A stretch of 64,000 bases of DNA from Planctomycetota bacterium (lineage in GTDB: Bacteria > Planctomycetota > UBA8742 > UBA2392): contig JAOSKM010000001.1 in NCBI GenBank assembly GCA_027493625.1, forward strand, positions 897,489 to 961,488. Direction: 5' to 3'. Below are positions 7,874-16,108 of the stretch, one piece after another; the first letter of the stretch is position 1, and each line of letters begins with the position of its first letter. The notes beneath the pieces were generated by a model. That model ran no database searches and had not been told where the DNA came from. It saw nothing but the letters and a program-made list of their open reading frames with translations. A program made the position numbers and the translations under genes.

Positions 7874-10863
7874 CACTTGGCGCTCTTGAACATGTTCGAG
7901 AAGAAGCCGATCAGGGCCGACACGCGGGTCTTACCCGAATTGTCCGCCACGGAGACGGTCGTGTCGTCGATCGCCGGAGCAGCCGGCACCATCGGCGGGG
8001 CCACGGCCGGTGGCGAGGGCAGCACCACCGGTGGCTGGGCGGGCTGTCCGCCCATGGCGGACATGCCCTGGCCGTTGATCTTGACGTTGGGGCCGTCAAT
8101 CGACACGGAACTGCCGGCGATCTTGATCTGGTTGCCGGTCAGTTCAAGCGCCTGGGTGGCGGCAACGGTGATCTTTCCCTTGGCCACGATGTTGACGCCC
8201 TTGCCCTTCGAGTCTTCGACGGTGATGCCGGAACTGCCGATGGTCACCTTGCCGTTGGCGGTGTCCAGCACGATGCCGCCGTCGTTGCGCGCGGACAGGA
8301 ACAGGCCGAAGTCTTCACCGAACGCGATGCCCACCTTGTTGTCGTTGGTCGAGATCGCCAGCGACTTGCTGGTCACCAGGGTTTCGCCGTCCTTGATGAT
8401 GATACCGGTGCCGTGGCCGGTGGGGTTGTAGGCCCCGTGCACCTTGATGCCCATGGACACGAAGTCCTTGCCCACGCGCACCGTGGCGTCCGGCAACTCG
8501 CCGGTGCCCAGCAGCGCGGCGGTGTCCTTGCCCAGGCTGAGGCCCGTGCCGACCGGCTGCTGCTCGGCGCCGATCACCTGCAGCGAGATGCCTTTTTCCG
8601 CGGTGTGCAGCAGGCTGGCCGCATGGATGGTGTGGTCACGCTCGGCCATCATGTCGATCGAGCCGCCGTCAGTTGCGATCAGGATGCTCTTGCCCGAACC
8701 CGCACAGTTGATCGCGTTGCCATCGCCCGCGCGCAGAATGGTAAGGCCGTGGATGTCCGCCTCGTCCACACCCTCGACGCCGCCGGCCTTGGCTGCCGCC
8801 TGCGTGAAGCTGCGCAGGGTGAACAGCGTGGCGAAGAAGGTGCCGACTTTCTGGGCCGCCAGCAATGCGGCGTTGCTGCTGAGCAGCAGGCGCTTGCCGC
8901 GGTCGGGCCACTGTCCGCCGCGCGGCGTCATTTTCATCTTGAGGCCCTTGGCCAGGCTGCGCTTGATCAGCTTCATCTGGATCTGCACGATCACCAGCGT
9001 CAGCACCAGGTTCAGGATAGGCATCACGATGTTCGCCACCGCGACAGGCTGGCTGCCGGAGCGCTTGGCGTCGGTCTCGTACTTGTAGCCGATCGACAGG
9101 CCGACCAGCAGCGTGGCAACGACGCCCAGGATCTTCTTGTAACCGGCCATGATGCCGACCTGCCCCATCGAGGCGATTGACACCGCGGCGATGCCCTGGA
9201 TCACCTTGCTGACCAGCGCGATGTCGGTCTGCATGGCTGCCATGCTGGCGATGTTGCTCAGTGACTTGGTGCTGTTGCCGACCTGCAGGCTGGCGTCGGT
9301 GAGCACGGCGAGGTTCTGCCCGGCGAAGGTGCCGGTGTTGCTGAGCGTGATGGACTCTTCGCCCTGCAGGTCCTGCATCACGATCTTGGTCGCCTTGGTC
9401 GAGATGATGGTCTGGTCGCGGTTGCTGCTGACCACCGGCGACTTCTGCGACGGCCCGTGCAGCGCACCCACGATGAAGGGCTGGTCCGGGTCGCCGCCCA
9501 GGAAGCCGACCACCACTTCGGTGCCGTTGATCAGCGGCATGTGCATGCCGCGGTCCGGGCCGCCGTAAGGCTCCATCTTGCGGATCGGCGCCGAGGCGTT
9601 GTTCACGCTGCTGTCGTTGTCAAAGAACAGCCGCACGCGGTAGTAGCCGTCGTCGTCGATGCCCGGGTACGTGGCGCCGTCCTCGTTTTCGACCACGCCG
9701 TGCACAAAGCCGGCCACCTGAGGGCGCGGAGTAACGGTTGCGGGACGGAAAGTGATCGAGTTGGGGATCGCCTCGTACTCGTTCTCGTAGCGGGCGCCTG
9801 TTGCGCGGCCGCTGTTGATGTCGACGGTCTGCTCGCCGCTGTGTGTAACGCGCACCAGCAGGTATTCGGTGTCCGCGTCCGCGACCGGGTTGCTGTCGAT
9901 CTTGATGGTGTATCCCGCAGACAACGCGCGCACGTTGCTGGCGCCGAAAATGCGGTAGTTGGCGCCGAGGTACTCGTCCTTGCGCACCTCAAGCACGTCG
10001 GCCACGTCGAAGCTGGTTGTGTCGGAATCAATCTGAACGTGGTCGCCGGTGCCGGGCGTCCCGATGTCGATCACTTCGCGGATCGGGTTGGTGGGGTCGT
10101 CAATGTTGTAGTCGGCCATGGTCAGCGTGTTCGGCACCAGCGAGTCGCGCCAGAACACGGAATGGATTGCCTCCTGACGAGCGGCCGCCGCCGCCGCGCC
10201 CTGGCCGTTGATGTAGGGCAGCTGGTTGTTGCGCCCGGCGGCGAGGGGAAGGAAGCCTTCCTTGACGTTGGTGAAGACCGCGACTTCGTGCTCTTCGTCT
10301 TGCCGGAAGTAGTAGGAGATGCCGTAGAACTCGAGCCAGCGCGCCAGGAAATTCAGCGAGCTCTCGCGGTATTGCATGGTGAAGGCGCGCGTGGGGTTCT
10401 GGCCGGAAATGCGGTCGTGCTCCGTGATCACGTCGATGTCGGCCTGGTCGCTCCAGCTGGCGCTCAGGATGTCCCATAATGGCTGCCCCACGAACACCCT
10501 GCTGACCACAGCCTGGGTGGCGCGCCACAGGCGGGGCACCATCACCGTGCGGTAGTGATAGCTGGTGCCGTCATAGCCCCGCAGTTCAAACGAGCGCAGC
10601 ATGCCATGGATCAGCCGCTGGGTGTGGCCGACAGTGTCATTGGCGGTGGCCACCTCGCGGCGGATCGAGAGCTGGCAGCGGCGCTTCAGGATGTTGCGGA
10701 ACTCGCCGGGCGCGGATCGTGAGATCAGGTTGAGTTCGATCTGGTAAGGGCGCGCTATCTCTTCGGTTCCGGAGAAGGAAGTGACGTAGAGTTCGTCTGC
10801 GTTCTTGCCGGCGTCGGAATCGAGCCAGCTGACCTGAAACATGAAAGGCCGTTTTACGGACAT
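7873..10863 (-). CDS. vgrG: VgrG-like spike protein with internal hydrophobic segment
   Basis: Start is ATG 10863, with GGGGGA 8 nt upstream. The 996-residue protein has a gp27-like N-terminal hub (about 10-400), a gp5-type OB fold (about 438-474; MHMPLINGTEVVVGFLGGDP, DQPFIVGALHG is the family hallmark) and a C-terminal beta-rich needle (about 720-930; repeated VTIGSSGITVEDSKG and VSIDGPNVKING patterns). Between OB fold and needle lie two strongly hydrophobic stretches (about 553-594 and 607-631) not expected in a standard VgrG. The tail is Pro-rich. The protein would form the tip of a contractile injection system. No other T6SS or eCIS genes are in this window, so this is an orphan spike island. 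Confidence 0.85.
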   Translation of the reverse strand: MSVKRPFMFQVSWLDSDAGKNADELYVTSFSGTEEIARPYQIELNLISRSAPGEFRNILKRRCQLSIRREVATANDTVGHTQRLIHGMLRSFELRGYDGTSYHYRTVMVPRLWRATQAVVSRVFVGQPLWDILSASWSDQADIDVITEHDRISGQNPTRAFTMQYRESSLNFLARWLEFYGISYYFRQDEEHEVAVFTNVKEGFLPLAAGRNNQLPYINGQGAAAAAARQEAIHSVFWRDSLVPNTLTMADYNIDDPTNPIREVIDIGTPGTGDHVQIDSDTTSFDVADVLEVRKDEYLGANYRIFGASNVRALSAGYTIKIDSNPVADADTEYLLVRVTHSGEQTVDINSGRATGARYENEYEAIPNSITFRPATVTPRPQVAGFVHGVVENEDGATYPGIDDDGYYRVRLFFDNDSSVNNASAPIRKMEPYGGPDRGMHMPLINGTEVVVGFLGGDPDQPFIVGALHGPSQKSPVVSSNRDQTIISTKATKIVMQDLQGEESITLSNTGTFAGQNLAVLTDASLQVGNSTKSLSNIASMAAMQTDIALVSKVIQGIAAVSIASMGQVGIMAGYKKILGVVATLLVGLSIGYKYETDAKRSGSQPVAVANIVMPILNLVLTLVIVQIQMKLIKRSLAKGLKMKMTPRGGQWPDRGKRLLLSSNAALLAAQKVGTFFATLFTLRSFTQAAAKAGGVEGVDEADIHGLTILRAGDGNAINCAGSGKSILIATDGGSIDMMAERDHTIHAASLLHTAEKGISLQVIGAEQQPVGTGLSLGKDTAALLGTGELPDATVRVGKDFVSMGIKVHGAYNPTGHGTGIIIKDGETLVTSKSLAISTNDNKVGIAFGEDFGLFLSARNDGGIVLDTANGKVTIGSSGITVEDSKGKGVNIVAKGKITVAATQALELTGNQIKIAGSSVSIDGPNVKINGQGMSAMGGQPAQPPVVLPSPPAVAPPMVPAAPAIDDTTVSVADNSGKTRVSALIGFFSNMFKSAK

Positions 10864-10930
10864 CGTGCGATCCCCCGAAGAGGGGGCATCTTGGTGCGGA
10901 GCGCATGTCTGCACAAGACCTTTAGACGTA

Positions 10931-11006
10931 AAGCGAAGCGGTCGCGCAAGCAAGAGTGCCCGCGCGACCGCCGTCAAGTTCTGGTACCCCCGGTAGGACT
11001 CGAACC
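10931..11006. repeat. 76-bp direct repeat, copy 1 (contains tRNA-Lys 3' end)
   Basis: The 76 bases are identical to 11085-11160. Positions 10982-11006 equal the last 25 nt of tRNA-Lys including the encoded CCA; the other 51 nt contain a 9-bp hairpin (CGGTCGCGC / GCGCGACCG). Between the two copies, 11007-11084 holds a hairpin CCGCGACAGT / ACTGTCGCGG and a second GC-rich stem-loop. This explains the gene-free stretch 10864-11135. Confidence 0.9.
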
Positions 11007-11084
11007 CCGCGACAGTCCAGTGAACTGTCGCGGACGCGAAGCAGGCCGGCCAAAGCCCGCCCGAAGGCGGGCGACGCCGGCCGT

Positions 11085-11210
<126 letters not shown>

Positions 11211-11252
11211 TTTGCTTCGCTTCCGGCCTTGGGCCCGTTGCGAAGGGGCATA

Positions 11253-11280
11253 GAAATACCCGCTGCGCACTTGCTGTCAA
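11253..11280 (-). promoter_or_regulatory. Promoter of tRNA-Lys
   Basis: On the minus strand TTGACA (11280-11275), a 16-nt spacer and TATTTC (11258-11253) lie about 42 nt upstream of the tRNA 5' end. Confidence 0.6.
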
Positions 11281-11393
11281 GGGCCCGCATCCGTTGCACT
11301 GCCTTGCACTCAAACGCCTGCGGGTTTCCGGTTACGGCCGAGGCTTGTTGCCCGTACTTCTAAAAACAGGTTGGCGCGCGCAGGCTTGTGCGG

Positions 11394-11421
11394 TTGAAGT
11401 TGGCAGGTGCTGAGCTAGATT
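11394..11421 (+). promoter_or_regulatory. Promoter of the Gld-like ABC operon
   Basis: TTGAAG (11394-11399), 16-nt spacer, TAGATT (11416-11421). Only 9 nt separate the -10 from the ATG at 11431, so the 5' leader would be a few bases at most. Confidence 0.55.
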
Positions 11422-11430
11422 CACCCCGCG

Positions 11431-12678
11431 ATGATTGAGGTCAAAGGAATCACCAAGTTCTACGGCGACTTCAAGGCCCTTGAAGACGTGTCGTTCCACG
11501 TCGACAAGGGCGAAGTGCTGGGCTTCCTCGGCCCCAACGGCGCCGGCAAGTCCACCACCATGAAGGTGCTGACCACCTACATCAGCGCCAGCGAAGGCAC
11601 CGCCAGCGTGGGTGGCTACGACGTGCATGTCTTCCCCCACGAGGTGCGCAAGCGCATCGGCTACCTGCCTGAAACCCCGCCGCTCTACGGCGACATGACC
11701 GTCGAGGACTACCTCAGGTTCGCCGGCGGCGCGCGCGGCCTTTCGGGCGGCAAGCTGAAAGACCGGCTCGAGGCCGTGGTGGCCGACTGCGGCCTGCGCA
11801 ACAAGCTGAAGTCGCGCATCGTCGAGCTGTCCAAGGGCTACAAGCAGCGCACCGGCCTGGCCCAGGCGCTGATCCACGACCCGGAAGTGCTTATCCTGGA
11901 CGAGCCTACTTCAGGCCTCGATCCCATGCAGATCGTCGAGATCCGAAAGCTGATTGAACGCCTGCGCGAAAACCGCTGCATCATCTTCTCGACCCACATC
12001 CTGCAGGAAGCCACGGCCGTGGCTGACCGGCTGGTGATCATCAACGGCGGCAAAAAGGTCGCGGACGGCACGGTGGAAGAACTTTCCGCCAGGTACGTGG
12101 ACGTGCAGTCCGTGCGCCTGCTGGTGAAGGGCGCGGACGCCGAGCTGGCCGAGCCACTGCGGAACATCGCGGGCGTGCAGGCCGTGGAGATGCAGCAGTC
12201 CCCCACCGGTTACGGCCGCTTCCAGCTGCGCGTGGGCGGCGGCGCGCGTTCGATCCGCAACGCCTGCGAAAGCGTGGCCGACCTGGTCCAGAAGCAGGGC
12301 CTGAAGCTGGCCGAGCTGGCGCCGGAACGCCTGACGCTTGAGCAGGTGTTCCTGCAGATCCTGCGCCGCGGCGAGGCTAAGGCCGCGCCCGCCGATGAGC
12401 TGCCCAAAGATGACGAGCCCGCGCCCCCACCTGCGGTTAAAGAGGAAGAGAGCAAGCTGCCCGCCGATCCGGATTCCACGGCCGCGGCCACGCGCCTCAC
12501 GGGTGAGGACACCTCGATGGGCCACCAGGCCGCCGACGCGGCCTCCGAGACCGCTTGGGTGTCGCCCGAGAGCAACCTGGCCGGCGACGCCTTCGAGACC
12601 GTGCAGCCCGAGACCGACACCCGCACCGCGAGCGACACCGAGTACTCGCCGCGCCTGCCTGACAAGGAGGGCGAGTGA
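11431..12678 (+). CDS. ABC transporter ATP-binding protein (GldA-like)
   Basis: The 415-residue protein is the ATPase of an ABC-2 type exporter. Walker A is GPNGAGKST (about 35-43), the signature region is ELSKGYKQRTGLAQAL (LSKGY in place of LSGGQ, usual for this subgroup), Walker B is VLILDEPTSGLD, and the H-loop is IIFSTHILQE. Residues 310-415 form a long acidic Glu/Asp/Pro/Ala-rich tail with no known domain. The stop TGA shares its A with the ATG of the permease gene (TGATG). With the next genes it matches the GldA-GldF-GldG arrangement of gliding/export ABC systems. Confidence 0.9.
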   Translation: MIEVKGITKFYGDFKALEDVSFHVDKGEVLGFLGPNGAGKSTTMKVLTTYISASEGTASVGGYDVHVFPHEVRKRIGYLPETPPLYGDMTVEDYLRFAGGARGLSGGKLKDRLEAVVADCGLRNKLKSRIVELSKGYKQRTGLAQALIHDPEVLILDEPTSGLDPMQIVEIRKLIERLRENRCIIFSTHILQEATAVADRLVIINGGKKVADGTVEELSARYVDVQSVRLLVKGADAELAEPLRNIAGVQAVEMQQSPTGYGRFQLRVGGGARSIRNACESVADLVQKQGLKLAELAPERLTLEQVFLQILRRGEAKAAPADELPKDDEPAPPPAVKEEESKLPADPDSTAAATRLTGEDTSMGHQAADAASETAWVSPESNLAGDAFETVQPETDTRTASDTEYSPRLPDKEGE

Positions 12679-13613
12679 TGCGGCCGGTGTACGTGCGTGA
12701 ACTGAAGGGCTACTTCGACTCGCCGATGGGCTTCGGCATCGTGGGCGCGTTCGTGGTGGTGATCATGCTGCTGAGCGTGCTGCTGGACCCGCTGGGCGGC
12801 GGCGGCGACTGGTTCGCGCGCGGCGAGCTCTCGATGCGCACGTTCTTTGGCATCTTCCCCTGGGTGGCGGCCGTGGTGGTGCCGGCGGTGAGCATGCGGC
12901 TGTGGTCGGAAGACCGCCGCCAGGCCACCTTCGAAATGCTGATGACCATGCCGATCCCCACCTGGAAGATCGCGCTGGGGAAGTACTTCGCGGGGCTGAC
13001 TTTCCTGTTCTGCATGCTGGCGGCCACGGCCGCGTTTCCGCTGATGCTGTACGTGTTCGGCGACCCTGACTGGGGCCCGGTGGCGGGCGGCTACCTGGCC
13101 TGCTTCCTGCTGGGCGCGGCGTTCGTGGGCGTGGGCCTGTTCGTCAGCGGCCTGACGGAAAACCAGGCGCTGGCGTTCTTCATGGCGATGCTGCTGTGCC
13201 TGGGCATCGTCGGCGTCGGCGAGCTGCGCGGCATGATCAGCGAGATGTCGCGCGACAACCCGCAAGCCGCGCTGGTGCACCTGCTGAGCGTGCCGCTGGT
13301 GGGTCTGGGCGTGCTGGCGGCCGTGGTCGGGCGCGACAAGGCGCTGGGCCTGGCCGTGGTGGTGCTTGGGTTTGTCGCGAATGTTGGCGTGCACGCGGTG
13401 GGCTCCGGCGGAACGGCTGAAGATGGCGTGCGGCTGTCGACACCCGCGGGCGAGGCGGTGACGGCCGCCCTGGCGCAGATCGCAGTGCTGGAGCATTTCC
13501 GCGAGATCGAACGCGGCGTGGTGAACACCAACGGGCTGGTGTTCTTCGCCAGCTATGTGGTGCTGTTCGTGCTGCTGAACGTGTGGAGCCTGGAGTCGAG
13601 AAGGTACAGCTGA
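12678..13613 (+). CDS. ABC-2 type permease (GldF-like)
   Basis: The 311-residue protein begins RPVYVRELKGYFDSPMGFG, the typical cytoplasmic entry of ABC-2 permeases, and has about six membrane segments (for example GIVGAFVVVIMLLSVLL, WVAAVVVPAVSMRLWSEDRR, LTFLFCMLAATAAFPLML). The SMRLWSEDRRQATFEML segment is the conserved cytoplasmic loop of the family. It pairs with the upstream ATPase, to which it is translationally coupled. Confidence 0.88.
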   Translation: MRPVYVRELKGYFDSPMGFGIVGAFVVVIMLLSVLLDPLGGGGDWFARGELSMRTFFGIFPWVAAVVVPAVSMRLWSEDRRQATFEMLMTMPIPTWKIALGKYFAGLTFLFCMLAATAAFPLMLYVFGDPDWGPVAGGYLACFLLGAAFVGVGLFVSGLTENQALAFFMAMLLCLGIVGVGELRGMISEMSRDNPQAALVHLLSVPLVGLGVLAAVVGRDKALGLAVVVLGFVANVGVHAVGSGGTAEDGVRLSTPAGEAVTAALAQIAVLEHFREIERGVVNTNGLVFFASYVVLFVLLNVWSLESRRYS

Positions 13614-13744
13614 GTCAGGTTTCAGGTTACAGGTTTTAGGTTGCAGGGCGTTGGAAGGAGTACGCAGGCCGGGATGACGGTGCAGGTAGACCGGAAGGGC
13701 AATGTCCTTCCCTGACACCTGTAACCTGACACCTGAAACCTGCC
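13614..13744. repeat. Intergenic inverted repeat of CAGGTTTCAGG type
   Basis: The left arm (13614-13647) is made of AGGTT-containing units such as CAGGTTTCAGGTTACAGG. The right arm (13711-13744) is its near reverse complement (ACCTGTAACCTG, ACCTGAAACCTG). It starts directly after the permease stop and ends 6 nt before the next ATG. A related pair is at 34029-34131. Confidence 0.75.
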
Positions 13745-13749
13745 TTGCC

Positions 13750-16068
13750 ATGGTCAACCGCAAGCGCAACTATACGCTTCACTTCTACCTGATGGCGGTG
13801 CTGGTTACCGTTGCGCTGGGCGCGTTCAACTACCTGGCCATGGAGTTCCGCGCGCGGCTTGACCTGACGGCCGACCAGCGCTTCACGCTCAGTGAAGGCA
13901 CCCAGCGGCTGTTCGAGAAACTGACCGAGCCCATTACCGTCACCTACTATGTGGATGAGGAGCCGCCGGCCAAGCGCATCAACCTCGAGCGCGACGTGCG
14001 CGACAAGCTGGAGGAGCTGGCAGTCAGCTCGGGCGGGAAGCTGCAGTACCGGGTCGAGCGCATCAGCAACGACCAGGTGGCGGAGAAGCGCAAAGAGCTG
14101 CAGGACAAAGGCATTGAAACCACGGTCGATGTGCAGACTGCGGGCACGGACGAGCGCGCCGAGGTTCGCGGCGTGCAGGGTTACTTCAGCAGCCTGGAAA
14201 TCCGCTTCGGCACCAACGAGCCGAAGGTGATCAACGGCGTCGTGAACCTGGTAGACAAGGCTGACGAAGCGCGCGAGCACAGGGTGGACACCCTCGAGTT
14301 CGACATCGCTTACACCGTGCTGACCATGCGCGGCGAAACGCGCCGCCCCAGTTTTGAGCGGCTGCTGAAGTCGCGCGAAAAACCCGCGCGCATGGTGTTC
14401 TACGTGACTGACCCGATGCCGGACAAACACCGGCAGCTGGCCGCGAACCTCGACAAGGCGCTGAACGAAATCGCTGCCGTCACCCCCGCCAAGCTGACCT
14501 ACCAGCGCGTGGCATTGCCGCAGTCGGCCGGGCAGGTGCAGAACTATCCCTTCAGCGGCGGGCGCCTGAACCTGCAGTTCTTCGACGGAAAACGTGAGCC
14601 TGTGTTCGACGAGCAGGGAAACCTGGTGGACATCAAGGACACCCTGTACTTCGCGGCCGTGATCATGCAGCTCGACCCAGAGGTGGACAGCTTCGGCGCA
14701 ATCTGGAAGTTCGAGCCGGATCAGAGTGTCGCCGACTACCGCAAGCAGATCGAGGACCAGTTCTGGGAAGGTACGCGTCCGCGCACGCGGCTGGGTTTCA
14801 TCCTGCCGCCGGCGGACCCGCGAATGCAGGACCCGCGCAACCCGCCGCCGCCCGGCCAGCCGCCTGCGAACGGTTATTCGCCGCTCTGGAGATACATCCA
14901 GGGCCAGCTGGAGTACGACACCGTGTGGGTGGACCTGCAGACGGAGAAGCGCGTGCCGCGCGACCTGGCCTGCCTCGTGGTGACGGAGCCGAACCAGCTC
15001 AGCGAGCGCGAACTGTATGAAGTCGAACGCTACCTGAACGAAGGCGGCAACGTGGTGATGCTGGTACAGGGCTGGAGCGCGGACCTGGACTTCTCGATGT
15101 TCCCTATGCCGCCCGACAGCGTCAGCTTGCGTAAAGTAGACATGGAGCCCGCCTTTGAGGAATGGGCCAAGCACCTGGGCATCGAGTTCGGCCAGGACCT
15201 GCTGCTGCGCCCCAACGGCAAGCTGCAGCCCTACATGATCAGGCAGGATCGCCGCGGCCAGCAGCTTGAGCTGATCCCGGGTCCCGTGCGCCTCGCGCCG
15301 GTGATTGAGCCCGGCGACCTGAACTCAACCAGCGTGTTCACGCGCGGCTTGTCCGCCATGCCGCTTCCGCTGGTGATTGAGTCGAAGATCGACGCCGAGC
15401 GCCTGGGCAGCCTCGGCCTTTCCGAAACCGAGCTCATCACGCTCAAGGGCGACGTCTATCGCTTCATGCCCGCCAACCCCATGGCGGCCGAGGTGCCGTT
15501 GAACTTTAACCTGAACTCCGCCGCCGAGGTCGAGCGGGACCCGGCCGCCACGCCCGGCAAGGGCATCCTGGCACAGAAGCTGGACCATGACGCGCGCGTA
15601 GCCACGCTGCTGAGCGGCAGGTTCCCCAGTTTCTGGGTTGACGAAAAGCGCAAAGTGCCGGGCTGGAACGGCGACCCTGAGGAAAAGGACGCCCAGCCGG
15701 TACTCAACCCGCGCGAAGGCCGCCTGATGGTGGTGACCACGGCCGCCACACTGAACATCAATTACCTGTACGGTTATCCGCAGCAGGAAATCGAGCCGGT
15801 GGTGATCGCGCGAGGCATCACGTTCTATCGCAACCTGGCCGAGGCCTTTATCTATGGCGAAGACCTGGTCAGCCTGCGCGCGCGCACGGGCGTGGCGCCG
15901 CGCATTGTGGGATCCGTTGACCCGGGCACCCGCACGTTGTGGTTCATGATCTGCATCGCGGGTATGCCGCTGCTGCTGCTGGCGTTGGCCGGCATTCGCA
16001 GCTTCGCACGCACCCGCGCACGTGAAGAATACGAGATCGCACTCGGCCTCAGGGACTCGGAGAAGTGA
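13750..16068 (+). CDS. GldG-like substrate-binding protein of an ABC system
   Basis: Start is ATG 13750, because the upstream codons lie in the repeat. The 772-residue protein has an N-terminal membrane helix (LHFYLMAVLVTVALGAFNYL) followed by DLTADQRFTLSEGTQRLFEKL, the hallmark start of the GldG/ABC-type auxiliary domain, a long periplasmic part and a C-terminal membrane helix (WFMICIAGMPLLLLALAGI) with a charged tail. GldG proteins partner the GldA/GldF ATPase and permease. A Pro-rich loop (PRNPPPPGQPPANGY) interrupts the middle. Confidence 0.85.
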   Translation: MVNRKRNYTLHFYLMAVLVTVALGAFNYLAMEFRARLDLTADQRFTLSEGTQRLFEKLTEPITVTYYVDEEPPAKRINLERDVRDKLEELAVSSGGKLQYRVERISNDQVAEKRKELQDKGIETTVDVQTAGTDERAEVRGVQGYFSSLEIRFGTNEPKVINGVVNLVDKADEAREHRVDTLEFDIAYTVLTMRGETRRPSFERLLKSREKPARMVFYVTDPMPDKHRQLAANLDKALNEIAAVTPAKLTYQRVALPQSAGQVQNYPFSGGRLNLQFFDGKREPVFDEQGNLVDIKDTLYFAAVIMQLDPEVDSFGAIWKFEPDQSVADYRKQIEDQFWEGTRPRTRLGFILPPADPRMQDPRNPPPPGQPPANGYSPLWRYIQGQLEYDTVWVDLQTEKRVPRDLACLVVTEPNQLSERELYEVERYLNEGGNVVMLVQGWSADLDFSMFPMPPDSVSLRKVDMEPAFEEWAKHLGIEFGQDLLLRPNGKLQPYMIRQDRRGQQLELIPGPVRLAPVIEPGDLNSTSVFTRGLSAMPLPLVIESKIDAERLGSLGLSETELITLKGDVYRFMPANPMAAEVPLNFNLNSAAEVERDPAATPGKGILAQKLDHDARVATLLSGRFPSFWVDEKRKVPGWNGDPEEKDAQPVLNPREGRLMVVTTAATLNINYLYGYPQQEIEPVVIARGITFYRNLAEAFIYGEDLVSLRARTGVAPRIVGSVDPGTRTLWFMICIAGMPLLLLALAGIRSFARTRAREEYEIALGLRDSEK

Positions 16069-16108
16069 ACAGGAGCCGCAAGCGCAAGCGCGCGGTCCCG
16101 TAACGCAA

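Noticed and set aside
10982-11084. Possible second tRNA gene
   Set aside because: Only the 3' 25 nt match tRNA-Lys; the preceding bases form an unrelated hairpin and cannot make D or anticodon arms.
12210-15174. Two long minus-strand frames (over 500 codons each) opposite the Gld cluster
   Set aside because: His/Gln/Arg-rich shadows of GC-rich plus-strand genes, which have clear family motifs.
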